Assembly: GCA_002399265.1 (NCBI GenBank)
Contig: DHDG01000013.1
Location: 1-14,191, forward strand
Reading direction: 5' to 3'
Length of the DNA stretch: 14,191 nt
Source: Firmicutes bacterium UBA4882
GTDB taxonomy: Bacteria > Bacillota > UBA4882
The translations under genes were made by a program, and so were the position numbers. A model generated the notes under the pieces. That model saw nothing but the letters and a program-made list of their open reading frames with translations. It ran no database searches and was not told the DNA's origin. Shown in pieces: positions 1 through 7,790 of the stretch (its first letter is position 1; every line of letters starts with the position of its first letter).

Positions 1-80
1 TCACCCTATGGGGTCATTATAAAGGACCACCGTCTAACGTGCTGTCATGTATTTTTGGCTGAAATATCTCACCCCGCAAG

Positions 81-513
81 CTAGAACTCGTTGCTATGAA
101 CTGTTGCGGATCCACGAAGCATTTCAATAACTTCCTGAATGGTGAACGGTTCCTTTTTACTATGAATAATCAAGTGACAATTGGGGCAGACAGGTCGTAA
201 ATCTCTGATGGGATCAATTACATATTCTCTTTGGATTTCTGCTAGTGCGGTCAAATGGTGTACATGGATTCTTCCTTCTCCAATAGGGCCATATTGCTTT
301 CCAAAGTCAAAACCGCATATGCAACAAGAACTTCCGTAGTGCTCAATACAATCATTTTTGGCTTTCCTGTTTCGTTCATATCGGTTAACAGTTGCTGTAT
401 CATTTCCCCTTCAGTTAGCTCTTGGCCTATTCCCTCTAATTCTTCTTGAAAAAGTAATACTTCCTTACTTTCACCAAATGCCTTTTCTGACTAGCTGAGG
501 TCGCATTATCCAT
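81..513 (-). pseudogene. HNH endonuclease remnant (McrA-like), frameshifted
   Basis: The minus strand encodes the C-terminal part of an HNH endonuclease of the kind annotated as McrA-like restriction protein. A zinc-type cysteine pair (CCICGF) is followed by HVHH (255-266) and CPNCH (174-188), with LRPVCPNCH matching the family closely; the stop TAG is at 81-83. The reading frame is broken. Upstream of about 382 the coding frame shifts: a stretch ending LTEGEMIQQLLTD is one frame off from YERNRKAKNDCIEHYG, and in intact relatives these two blocks are continuous, so one base appears lost near 381-384. A second shift near 476-492 separates it from a possible start at ATG 513-511 (MDNATSASQK), where the weak ribosome site GAGGAAG lies 13 bases upstream. 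Family enzymes cleave DNA, often modified DNA, but this copy should be inactive. The C-terminal HNH identification is firm; the N-terminal boundary is uncertain. Confidence 0.72.
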
Positions 514-614
514 GGGAAACTGTTTACTTCCTCATAACCCAAAAATGATACATGCCACCAGCGGGGCGGCTCCCCCCATTTTTAGATTCTTTACTCTCCC
601 TCAGGGATTAATTC

Positions 615-1949
615 TCACTTCTGCCCCAACGCCAAGCCGATCAGCTTATCCGCATAGTCCGCCATGAATAGCGGAATATTCAGCAAGTCGCCGTCCAGCT
701 TGAGGTTAGCGAGCGAAAATCGAATACGCAGTTTGATCCTGTCTCCAAATTTCTCCTTGAATTTTCGCAGACTCTTACTCTCTAGGTTGTCCTCTGCCTT
801 GACCTCAACGGGGAAAACGTCGTTTTCGCGCTGAATGAGAAAGTCGACCTCATATGACGGGTTTAAAACAGACCAATAGCGCGGCGTCGCCTCGAATTGA
901 TTTTGTAGAGCCTGCAGCGCATAGTTTTCGCTAAGCGCGCCCTTAAACTCGGTAAAAAGCCTATTCCCTTCCGCGAAAGCGGAGGGTGCGAGCATGGCGA
1001 GACGTCGCAAAAGTCCGACGTCGACGAGATAAAGCTTAAACGACGTCAAATCGTCATACGCAGAGATTGGCAAGCCCGGTACACTGCTGCGGTAGATTTT
1101 ACTAACCAGCTGCGCGTCTACTAACCATTGAAGCGCATCCTCGTATTCCCTCGCCCGAGCGCCTTCTTTGACAACGTTATAGATGAACTTCCTGTGCTCC
1201 TTGGCCAGTTGAGCGGGGATCGACTTCCAAATCAACGATATTTTCGGAAACTCCCTGACATCGGGATGTTTGGCGAAGTCTCGTTCATAAGCGCCGATGA
1301 TGTTGGACAAGACGGTCTGCATCGCCTCAATGTCGCGTTCCTGCGTCCACATCTTGACTGCTTCCGGCATACCGCCGGTAACAAAGTACATTTTCAGCTT
1401 TTCATACAGTGGGTTGAAGAATGCGTCGGGAATAGGCGCAAGCACTTCAACGCAGTTTAGATAATCCACTAACTTATCGTCGCCGTTCGCAAGTAAAAAC
1501 TCGGAAAACGTCATCGGCCTGATCTGCATGAAGTCCACTTTACCGACAGGAAAGGAAGATGGCTTGGCAAGTGCGATGCCGAGCAGCGAACCGGCGCATG
1601 CGACATGATACTCCGGCGCGTTTTCACAGAAATATTTCAGCGAATTGATCACCGCCGGGCAATCCTGCGCTTCGTCGAAGATAATCAGCGTTTTTTCGGG
1701 AGTAATCTTCTGCCCGCTTGCGAAAATGAGGTTTTGCAGAATGCGGCTGACATCCTTGGTCATTTCAAAAAACTGCCGATACTCCAGGTTTTCGTCAAAG
1801 TTAAAGTAAGCAATGCCTTCGTAATATCTGCGGCCAAACTCCTTGAGTATCCATGTCTTGCCTACTTGACGCACGCCCTTCAGAATGAGGGGCTTGCGGT
1901 ATTTTGATTCTTTCCATTTTATTAGTTCGCTCAGGATGAAGCGTTCCAT
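615..1949 (-). CDS. ATP-binding protein, AAA_14/DUF4143 family
   Basis: This 444-residue protein has the usual length and order of AAA_14-DUF4143 proteins. The N-terminal P-loop has Walker A GVRQVGKT (25-32) and Walker B TLIIFDEAQD (D92, E93). The C-terminal DUF4143 part carries a PD-(D/E)XK-like set: E341 in the conserved ENYAL, D369 in YEVDF, then E382 and K384 in VEVKA. The family is widespread, often horizontally moved and of unknown biochemical role; ATP binding is expected, nuclease activity is only possible. The start ATG (1949-1947) is well supported by AAGGAGG (1963-1957) seven bases upstream. The gene stands alone: the HNH remnant lies downstream on the same strand, and a divergent protease gene lies upstream across a 250-base AT-rich gap. 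That gap holds a TATAAT-like element (1977-1972) close to the gene, but I see no well-spaced -35. Confidence 0.9.
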   Translation of the reverse strand: MERFILSELIKWKESKYRKPLILKGVRQVGKTWILKEFGRRYYEGIAYFNFDENLEYRQFFEMTKDVSRILQNLIFASGQKITPEKTLIIFDEAQDCPAVINSLKYFCENAPEYHVACAGSLLGIALAKPSSFPVGKVDFMQIRPMTFSEFLLANGDDKLVDYLNCVEVLAPIPDAFFNPLYEKLKMYFVTGGMPEAVKMWTQERDIEAMQTVLSNIIGAYERDFAKHPDVREFPKISLIWKSIPAQLAKEHRKFIYNVVKEGARAREYEDALQWLVDAQLVSKIYRSSVPGLPISAYDDLTSFKLYLVDVGLLRRLAMLAPSAFAEGNRLFTEFKGALSENYALQALQNQFEATPRYWSVLNPSYEVDFLIQRENDVFPVEVKAEDNLESKSLRKFKEKFGDRIKLRIRFSLANLKLDGDLLNIPLFMADYADKLIGLALGQK

Positions 1950-2135
1950 GTTAGCGCCTCCTTATCACATAATTATATAGTTTGTGTGTCAATTGATCAC
2001 GTTATTATATATTATATCCAATCAGCGCCAATATACAATGGCAATTCTAATATTGGTCTCCAAACTAATAAACCTCATGTTCCGGCCTTTCGGCGTGTAA
2101 ACACTCAAAACGCCCTTGGAGGAACCCACTGAATT

Positions 2136-2163
2136 TTGACTAATAAATACAAGGTATTAACTA
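2136..2163 (+). promoter_or_regulatory. possible promoter of the protease gene
   Basis: TTGACT (2136-2141) is followed after 16 bases by TAACTA (2158-2163), about 37 bases before the protease start at 2200. The -35 is close to the sigma-A consensus but the -10 is weak, so this is a tentative call. The rest of the divergent gap (1950-2135) is AT-rich with no other element I can support. Confidence 0.3.
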
Positions 2164-2199
2164 TTTAATCTCCAAATCGACTTTTGGGAGGATATTGAC

Positions 2200-3408
2200 A
2201 TGCACTTTCGGACCCGCAACTCATATATTCTGCTGCTCGTCATCCTGCTTGCATTAGTTTTGGCTGGATCTGCAGTAACTGCCAGCGGCACTTCAGAAAA
2301 GACTTTTGCTTTCAAGGAGACGGTGATTAGTGTCCTACCAGGAACCACTATAGGAGACTACTATGGTGGCATTTTAATGACCACCCAATATCCAGTCAGG
2401 TGGGGAAAGAGGTATTTTCCATACGAGCGTATTTATGTAAGCCCAGAAGAATTTGACGCAGCGACTCGTGAGATAATCGGAAACAGTAAGTACCGTTGGT
2501 ACTTCTTCGATTTCCCATGGGAAGATGTATCGTACCTGATTATGGCGGATATTGTCAGCATCCATCTTGATATTTATCCCCCTATAACGGGCAATTACTC
2601 ATTTGCTGAGGTTTCGGTTAAATGGCAAGTCTATGAACCCGCCTCTAATAGCATGGTGCACACAGATATTACCTATGGACAAGCTTCCGAAACGGGCAAA
2701 GCGAATGCTACTATCTTATCCGCCTTTCGTCAAGCTCTGGATGCTTTCCTTATAAACAGGGAGCTTGCATCTATTCTTATCGGCCCACCTAATACTGTTG
2801 CTGAGCAACCTGTTGAGGAGATTAAGGCTATCAAGCTAAAGGCCAGCACCTCTGTAAAAGAGCTAATGCTTCCCCAAAACCTTGAGCAGGTTTATGCTGC
2901 GGCAGTGACTGTCAGAGCAGGATCGTTTATTAGTTGCGGGGCACTCATCTCACCTGATGGGTATGTGTTGACTGTGGGGCATACAGTATTTGACACTAAT
3001 GAAATCTTCGTAACGTTGAGATCCGGTATCGTGTTACCAGCCGAGGTCATTCGCGTTGACTCCATTTATGATATTGCACTGCTGAAAATACCCGGTGCAG
3101 GTTATTCAGCCTTATCATTTGGCGAACAGTCACCGACCGGAGCAGATGTCTATGCTATTGGTGCGCCAACCGGTGAAAAGGAATCCTTTTCAAGCTCAAA
3201 GAGCGTTATGAATGGACCTTGCGAAATGAATGGTTTATCTTATATTCAGATCCTTGGAGACTTGGGCCTGGAATATTCCGGAGGGCCATTAGTCAATGCA
3301 AATGGCGAGCTCATTGGTATTATTGAGTCAAAACAGTGGGCTGAAGGTTTCTCTTTTGCAGTTCCTACAGATGTCATTAGCACGCGCCTTGGCATCCAGT
3401 GGTATTAA
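2200..3408 (+). CDS. secreted trypsin-like serine protease
   Basis: A 402-residue exported protein. Residues 8-27 form a hydrophobic signal segment after a basic N-terminus (MHFRTR), so it is secreted or membrane-anchored. The C-terminal half is a trypsin-like (S1/HtrA-type) domain with a complete triad: His261 in LTVGHTVFD, Asp291 in YDIALLKI and Ser360 in YSGGPLVN, followed by the usual GELIGII strand. The motif is YSGG where GNSGG is usual, a conservative change. There is no PDZ domain after the protease, unlike HtrA/DegP. Residues 31-225 match nothing I recognise and may be a substrate- or wall-binding domain. The start ATG has GGGAGG (2186-2191) eight bases upstream. The gene is monocistronic and converges with a lipoprotein gene; a large inverted repeat lies between them. 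Substrate unknown; cell-envelope protein processing is an inference. Confidence 0.87.
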   Translation: MHFRTRNSYILLLVILLALVLAGSAVTASGTSEKTFAFKETVISVLPGTTIGDYYGGILMTTQYPVRWGKRYFPYERIYVSPEEFDAATREIIGNSKYRWYFFDFPWEDVSYLIMADIVSIHLDIYPPITGNYSFAEVSVKWQVYEPASNSMVHTDITYGQASETGKANATILSAFRQALDAFLINRELASILIGPPNTVAEQPVEEIKAIKLKASTSVKELMLPQNLEQVYAAAVTVRAGSFISCGALISPDGYVLTVGHTVFDTNEIFVTLRSGIVLPAEVIRVDSIYDIALLKIPGAGYSALSFGEQSPTGADVYAIGAPTGEKESFSSSKSVMNGPCEMNGLSYIQILGDLGLEYSGGPLVNANGELIGIIESKQWAEGFSFAVPTDVISTRLGIQWY

Positions 3409-3481
3409 ATTGAGAGCGTAAGTTCTTACTAGCTAATCCTAATAACACCGTGCTTCTTTCTGCGTATATGCACTGACCAGA

Positions 3482-3534
3482 CTGGCAGGAAGTATGGCAT
3501 TGAGTATTTTGCTCAATCCAATACTTCCTGCCAG
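3482..3534. repeat. 23-bp-arm inverted repeat overlapping a gene 3' end
   Basis: The arms 3482-3504 and 3512-3534 are complementary at 21 of 23 positions, with a 7-base loop (TATTTTG). The right arm is the last codons and stop of the lipoprotein gene ending at 3513, so the left arm is an inverted near-copy of that gene end. It lies between two convergent genes and could stop or stabilise transcripts from both sides, but neither side has a T-run, so it is not a canonical intrinsic terminator. Confidence 0.75.
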
Positions 3535-4283
3535 ATCTCGTTTTCGTTATTAATATTGCCCTCGATATCTGAGTACTTCAGTTCGTATTGCGCGTAATCC
3601 CCCAAAACGTGGGGAACTCCGATACTAATACCCAAAGAATCCCCGGTAAAGTAGCTGTAGCCTTCCGAGAGAGCTAGACCCGTATCGCCCGAAAAGTCCG
3701 CCTTCTGAAACAGGGCAATCAGGTCGTCGGCAGTCATAACACTCAGATAATCCTGAAGCGCGGCTTTCAATTCATCGCGGGCAGCTTCCTCCCCCGATAC
3801 TAACTCACCATCCCTGAACCGATCGATGAATGCCCGGTCAATAAAGACGACATCCGCTAGGTTAATTTTTTCCCCGCTCATCAGGTTGATATTGGTGGTG
3901 TAAAAAAATGCGTTGAGATGTGCTGCTCCTGCTATGTAGCCAGTCCCTGTATATTGCACGCTCAGTAATCCCCTACTTTGCCATGTAACATTGAATGCTA
4001 TTTCAAGATTAAACTTTGCTTCTTCTGATTGGTAATACTGCAGCATTTCTAAAGCTTCGTCTTTAATCAACTTATTGACGGCTGCTTCTTTGGTCTGATC
4101 GCCAAAATCACGAATTTGGGGATAGTCTATCTGAACCCCAGCTTCAGAATAAGTCTGGGAGATTAATTCATAGCCGGCATTATTGGTGTCATCCTGCGCC
4201 GCCTTCCTCTGGCATGCCAACCCTGCTGAAAATACGATGGCAAGCAATATCAGGACAAGCATACGACCGGATTTTATCGCCAC
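3513..4283 (-). CDS. probable lipoprotein with DUF4163/DUF3298 (RsiV-like) domain
   Basis: A 256-residue exported protein. The N-terminus (SGRMLVLILLAIVFSAGLAC) is a lipoprotein-type signal with Cys24 as the likely lipidated residue, though the box GLAC is atypical because Leu is expected at -3. Residues 40-145 resemble DUF4163, including YTGTGYIAGAAH in place of the usual tyrosine-glycine-rich TGGAH segment. Residues 205-240 resemble the end of DUF3298 (IGVPHVLGDY). The same pair forms the outer part of the anti-sigma factor RsiV, which binds lysozyme, but this protein has no cytoplasmic sigma-binding part, so an RsiV role should not be assumed. The start is GTG 4283-4281, with GGGGAG nine bases upstream overlapping the stop of the preceding gene. 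The 6-base gap to the vanW pseudogene indicates one transcript, probably with translational coupling. Confidence 0.8.
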   Translation of the reverse strand: MAIKSGRMLVLILLAIVFSAGLACQRKAAQDDTNNAGYELISQTYSEAGVQIDYPQIRDFGDQTKEAAVNKLIKDEALEMLQYYQSEEAKFNLEIAFNVTWQSRGLLSVQYTGTGYIAGAAHLNAFFYTTNINLMSGEKINLADVVFIDRAFIDRFRDGELVSGEEAARDELKAALQDYLSVMTADDLIALFQKADFSGDTGLALSEGYSYFTGDSLGISIGVPHVLGDYAQYELKYSDIEGNINNENEIWQEVLD

Positions 4284-4289
4284 ATTAAC

Positions 4290-5141
4290 TCACTCCCCGC
4301 AATTTGATCCGCCTGCTTGCGAAACCTTTTCACTGATCAGCGGCTCGTACATCATCAGCGCATGATTTTCGCACACATATTCGTCGCCCGCTAAGTTGTC
4401 ATCTATGTCGAATATCTGTCTCCTGATCAGGTTATGTCTTATGTAACGCCCCCAGTATTCATGAGTCATTTTGTGTTCCTGCTCATAAACCCGATATTTA
4501 AGGCAGGGCGTGCTATCGGTTCGGATTTCGCCCACAAGATCGTCATCTTCGATTCTGATACAGATTTGATAGTTTTCATCAGTTTGATTTGAAATCTGCA
4601 AATCCCGATAGTTATAAACACACGTAGCTCCGCTGCCAAAGGGTTGCGTGCGGTTCGAATCTGGGAAAACATCGAAACTGTGGCGATGTCTTTCGGTTAC
4701 TGTTAACGGTGTATGCAATACCATCCAATATATCAGGTTTGATAACTGGCACAGTCCCCCGCCGGTTTCTGCCCTAAAGCGCCCATAATATAGGTTCATA
4801 CCCTTTTGATAACCTTTAAGGCGCGTCGGTTTTCCGATGGTCTTCCAGTATGAAAAGGTCTCACCAGGGCATATCAGCATGCCATTAATCCTTTACAAAG
4901 CAATTTTCAGGTTCTTAACTTTATTATGCTGTAACCACATGTCAACGCTTCTTAGCTTTCTATACAAGGGTGTCCGATGGGTGAAAGAAATGTAGTCTAA
5001 AGACTTGTCCTTTTTTATGCATGCATATCTTTGCTTCCCGAAATACCAATGACAATATCTCAGCAGCCGATAATACCGTTTTCCGATAAAAACGCGTAAT
5101 CCGCTTCTATAAATGGGCCTTAGGTGCGCAAAATCTGATAT
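4290..5141 (-). pseudogene. VanW-family gene with nonsense mutation and degraded start
   Basis: The minus strand reads as a nearly complete VanW-family protein of about 283 codons. The C-terminal 196 residues from ATG 4880 are open and highly typical: PGETFSYW, GGGLCQLSN, ERHRHSFDVFPD, FGSGATCVYNY. The family motif does not begin there. In the same frame upstream, VDMWLQHNKVKNLKIAL is separated from RINGMLICPGETFSYW only by an ochre codon TAA at 4895-4893. Further upstream, RYYRLLRYCHWYFGKQRYA also fits the family N-terminus. The frame reaches an ATA at 5141-5139, preceded at six bases by a strong GGAGGGG ribosome site, so the original ATG has probably become ATA. The loss of about 80 N-terminal residues makes a functional product unlikely, although translation from ATG 4880 cannot be excluded. 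VanW occurs in some vancomycin operons, but its function is unknown and no other van gene is here. Confidence 0.8.
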
Positions 5142-5285
5142 TTATTTCCCCTCCCATCCTGTCAGGCAGATGCCAATATACCCTATGTTATTAATCGGAA
5201 GAACTTCCAAATTACGTAACCCAAGAAAGGTATAGAGACCCGCGTTTTCTGTAGGCCAGATGGGCGTGGCAGTTTGGAGCACCAT
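5142..5285 (-). pseudogene. possible gene remnant upstream of the vanW pseudogene
   Basis: An open stretch on the minus strand from ATG 5285-5283 to TAA 5144-5142 would encode 47 residues with protein-like composition (for example GLYTFLGLRNLEVLP). The frame continues without a stop into the region before the ATG, and no good ribosome site precedes that ATG. Its TAA directly abuts the presumed vanW start, and the vanW ribosome site lies in its last codons, as expected for the 3' end of an upstream operon gene. I do not recognise the family. It may be the tail of a lost gene or chance. Confidence 0.3.
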
Positions 5286-5342
5286 AGCCCTTTTTCTATG
5301 GGCGCGATTATGGTGAAAAATGGGTTTACTTTTTGCACTCCT

Positions 5343-5378
5343 TGATATATACTTAGTATATATTTATATACTAAGTAT
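5343..5378 (+). promoter_or_regulatory. operon promoter with 30-bp palindromic PadR operator
   Basis: Two perfect 14-base arms (ATACTTAGTATATA at 5349-5362 and its complement at 5365-5378) are separated by TT. They lie over a candidate promoter: TTGATA (5343-5348), 16 bases, TATATA (5365-5370). The palindrome ends 16 bases before the padR-type start. AT-rich palindromes containing TAGTATA are typical PadR-family operators, so autorepression of the whole operon is the simple reading. TTGCAC (5333-5338) is an alternative -35. Confidence 0.75.
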
Positions 5379-5394
5379 GTAGGGGCGATATTTT

Positions 5395-5910
5395 ATGTCA
5401 GTTAAGCATCTATTTCTCGCCATCTTATCAAAAAAAGCCATGCATGGGTATGACCTGAAAAATGCTTTTGAGCATCTTGTTTCAGAGCAGTGGACCCTTA
5501 ATTTCGGTCAGGTTTATACAACCTTAAACCGCATGGAGCGCGACGGCTTGGTTTCATCTAAAGAGGTCCGCCAGGTCGAAAAGCCCGATAAAAAAATATA
5601 CCATCTGACCGAAGAAGGACAGCATCAGCTCGACCAATGGCTAAGGGAGGAAGCTGACTGGAATGTGTTCGGAGACGCGCTTTCCTTCCGATTGGCGGCC
5701 CTCGAATATCTCGATCGCAGTAAGGCGACAGCGCTGCTCAGTGAATACCGGGTGTATCTTCTTAAGCTGATCGGGGAATTGGTTGCCCAAAAAGCAGCCA
5801 TCAAGGATCCCAACTCCTTAACAGCTTGGATTTTCGAAAGAAATATAATGAAAGCGGAGGCGGATTTAAATTGGGTGGACTTGTACAGCCAGCACAAAAA
5901 CAGTGTCTGA
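5395..5910 (+). CDS. PadR-family transcriptional regulator
   Basis: This 171-residue protein has the PadR layout. An N-terminal winged helix (5-85) contains AMHGYDLKNAF and FGQVYTTLNRMERDGLV (recognition helix region), and a wing with KKIYHLTEEG. An alpha-helical C-terminal dimerisation region (90-170) follows. Family members repress neighbouring transporter or detoxification genes and are released by a small ligand. The start ATG follows AGGGG (5381-5385) at nine bases. It is the first gene of an operon with an ABC ATPase five bases or less downstream and two permease genes, so it probably controls them and itself through the palindrome at 5349-5378. The ligand cannot be told from sequence. 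Confidence 0.93.
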   Translation: MSVKHLFLAILSKKAMHGYDLKNAFEHLVSEQWTLNFGQVYTTLNRMERDGLVSSKEVRQVEKPDKKIYHLTEEGQHQLDQWLREEADWNVFGDALSFRLAALEYLDRSKATALLSEYRVYLLKLIGELVAQKAAIKDPNSLTAWIFERNIMKAEADLNWVDLYSQHKNSV

Positions 5911-5915
5911 TTAAG

Positions 5916-6656
5916 ATGCAAGGCATTAGCCGCGACTATTTTTGTGGCGACAATGTAATTCGGGCATTGGCGGACATTAATTGCGCGATCACCAAGGGTG
6001 AGTTTATTGGGATCATGGGGCCATCAGCTTCCGGTAAATCGACTCTGCTGAATATCATTGGGTGTCTTGATTCCCCCACCGCAGGGCAATACTGCCTGGC
6101 CGGAAAGGATATCAAAGGTCTGTCCCAAATGGAAAAGGCCTCGATCCGGAACAACGTCTTTGGCTTTGTTTTTCAATCGATTAATCTCTTGCCCATGCTG
6201 GATATCGCTGCTAATGTGGCCCTGCCATTAAAATACAGTAGCGTTCCCAAACATGAACGGAAAGCCTTAGTAAGTGAAGCATTGAAAACCGTAGGCTTGG
6301 CAAATCTGAGCGAACGCTATCCGGATCAGTTGTCCGGTGGGCAACAGCAAAAAGTAGCTATTGCACGCGCATTAGTAAACCAACCGGATGTGATCCTGGC
6401 GGATGAACCAACCGGAAACCTGGACTCTGCTTCCGGACAGAGTGTTATGGAAGAACTCAGAAAACTGCGGGACGAATTTGGCCGGACAGTAATTGTCGTC
6501 ACCCATGATCCCAGAGTCGCCGGCTATGCCGACCGCCTGATCAGGCTTAAGGACGGCACGATTGTTGAGGACATGCCCATTCAACAGATTGGAGCCATGC
6601 TGAAAAACCCTTTCGCAGGACTTGATGAGGGGGAGAACAATGGAGAATTTCTATAA
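5916..6656 (+). CDS. ABC transporter ATP-binding protein, MacB/LolD type
   Basis: From ATG 5916 this is a 246-residue nucleotide-binding subunit with all motifs: Walker A GPSASGKST (35-43), Q-loop FVFQS (Q87), signature LSGGQQQKVAIARAL (139-153), Walker B VILADEPTGNLD (159-170) and H-loop His197 in VTHD. The LDSPTAGQY and DEPTGNLD segments place it in the MacB/LolD/FtsE group, which drives extracytoplasmic shape changes in FtsX-type permeases rather than classic import. The start is uncertain. ATG 5916 lacks a clear ribosome site, homologues begin at about CLIKMQG, and a TTG near 5872 with GGAGG upstream would overlap padR. A longer in-frame ATG at 5826 lies deep inside padR and is unlikely. 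The end overlaps the next gene by 17 bases, indicating coupled translation. Confidence 0.92.
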   Translation: MQGISRDYFCGDNVIRALADINCAITKGEFIGIMGPSASGKSTLLNIIGCLDSPTAGQYCLAGKDIKGLSQMEKASIRNNVFGFVFQSINLLPMLDIAANVALPLKYSSVPKHERKALVSEALKTVGLANLSERYPDQLSGGQQQKVAIARALVNQPDVILADEPTGNLDSASGQSVMEELRKLRDEFGRTVIVVTHDPRVAGYADRLIRLKDGTIVEDMPIQQIGAMLKNPFAGLDEGENNGEFL

Positions 6657-7785
6657 AAGACTGCTCATTATTGGTATAGCTATTGGCGTCTTTTGTTCTC
6701 TGGCGGTTTTCACTGTTGGCCAAAGACTTTGGACGACCACTATGCTCCAAAGAAAGCTGCTGGAATCTAACATTTGCAAAATCATTTGCTCTTCTGAATT
6801 ACTGTCAAATAGCCATATGAGCCTATCTTATGCCCGGCAGATCCAAGGCCTGCTCCCTGAAGGGATTAAGTCTGATCTGAAGGGACTTAGCCTTGGTGAT
6901 GCCCACATTTCTTTTAAGGGCGAGCCTCTACCTATAAATCTTGTCTTGGGTACGGACGTTAATATGGCAGAGCTTGTTGGACTGCAGCTAATCAACGGCC
7001 GATATTTTGACCCGGAAGATGTCGCCGAGCATAAAAAGGTATGTGTCTTAAAAAGCAACGTTTATGATCTGATTGCTGCGAGAAACGCCGCTCATATTGA
7101 CATTAATGGCGTAGCCTATGAAATTGTGGGAATAGTATCGGAAAGCGAAAACTATGATAAATCCCTGGGAGAAGGAGATGTGCTTGTGCCGGTTAGCACA
7201 CTCTATAAACATATTGAAAATACCAGCGACCGATCAGAATTGATCTCACAAATCGTTTTTGACAAGCAGGCCTATTCAAATCAGCAGATTCAACATTTGC
7301 TGCAGAAAAACGCCCGGAAGGAAGGAGTTGAGATCTCCGATTTGAAACTAATGCCGCTACACTATGATGAATTTAGGAGAAACGAAGCTTATCTAAAAGA
7401 AATGTCCAAGGTAGTTGGCATCGCCTTGCTGATACTAGTGATTGCTTGTTTTAATATCATCTATATTGCCACTGCTTCCATTATGGATCGCGAACGGGAG
7501 ATTGGTCTACATACTGCTCTTGGCGCAAAACACTACCATATTTGCAGGCTGATTGCCCGCGAAGTGTTTTCTTGCGCGTTTAGAGGCGGATTATTGGGTA
7601 CTGCTACGGCTGCTATCTTTAATACCGCCTCAAATCTAAGTTCTGGCCGCTTCAGCTTCAGCTTTAACGTTATTTCTCTAATGGCAGGGCTGTTGCTGGC
7701 CACCGCCGCAGGATTACTGACATCCCTGTTTCCCGCTGCCAAGGCAGCCAAGCTTGACCCAATAGCAGCTTTGCGAGAGGAGTAG
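6640..7785 (+). CDS. ABC transporter permease, FtsX/MacB family
   Basis: A 381-residue permease of MacB topology. One membrane segment (about 7-27) is followed by an extracytoplasmic MacB_PCD-like domain (about 30-250, including LVLGTDVNMAELVGLQLING and YEIVGIVSES). A C-terminal FtsX domain has three more segments (about 258-281, 312-330, 345-364). The cytoplasmic coupling loop DREREIGLHTALGA and the closing PAAKAAKLDPIAALREE are family hallmarks. The start is ATG 6640, with AGGGGG (6628-6633) six bases upstream; a TTG/ATG pair at 6622-6627 lies inside that ribosome site and is rejected. It should work with the ATPase before it and with the second permease after it (5-base gap), either as a heterodimer or with separate roles. 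Substrate unknown; peptides, lipids or antibiotics are the usual cargo of the group. Confidence 0.9.
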   Translation: MENFYKRLLIIGIAIGVFCSLAVFTVGQRLWTTTMLQRKLLESNICKIICSSELLSNSHMSLSYARQIQGLLPEGIKSDLKGLSLGDAHISFKGEPLPINLVLGTDVNMAELVGLQLINGRYFDPEDVAEHKKVCVLKSNVYDLIAARNAAHIDINGVAYEIVGIVSESENYDKSLGEGDVLVPVSTLYKHIENTSDRSELISQIVFDKQAYSNQQIQHLLQKNARKEGVEISDLKLMPLHYDEFRRNEAYLKEMSKVVGIALLILVIACFNIIYIATASIMDREREIGLHTALGAKHYHICRLIAREVFSCAFRGGLLGTATAAIFNTASNLSSGRFSFSFNVISLMAGLLLATAAGLLTSLFPAAKAAKLDPIAALREE

Positions 7786-7790
7786 CGCAA

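Noticed and set aside
255..449. A 64-codon plus-strand frame at the left edge
   Set aside because: It is the complement of the HNH endonuclease remnant, whose conserved motifs fix the coding strand.
2200..3408. HtrA/DegP assignment for the serine protease
   Set aside because: The triad fits, but no PDZ domain follows and the N-terminal region is unlike HtrA.
3482..3534. Canonical intrinsic terminator
   Set aside because: The stem is strong, but there is no T-run after it on either strand.
4893..4895. Stop-codon recoding at the in-frame TAA of vanW
   Set aside because: TAA is not the selenocysteine or pyrrolysine codon, no recoding structure is seen, and the start codon is also damaged, so a pseudogene is simpler.
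4290..5141. Vancomycin resistance locus
   Set aside because: Only a broken VanW-family gene is present; VanW is common outside van operons and none of the ligase, dehydrogenase or dipeptidase genes is here.
5826..5915. Longer N-terminus of the ABC ATPase
   Set aside because: It would begin inside the PadR gene, and the added residues are not part of the ABC fold, which begins at about 5916.
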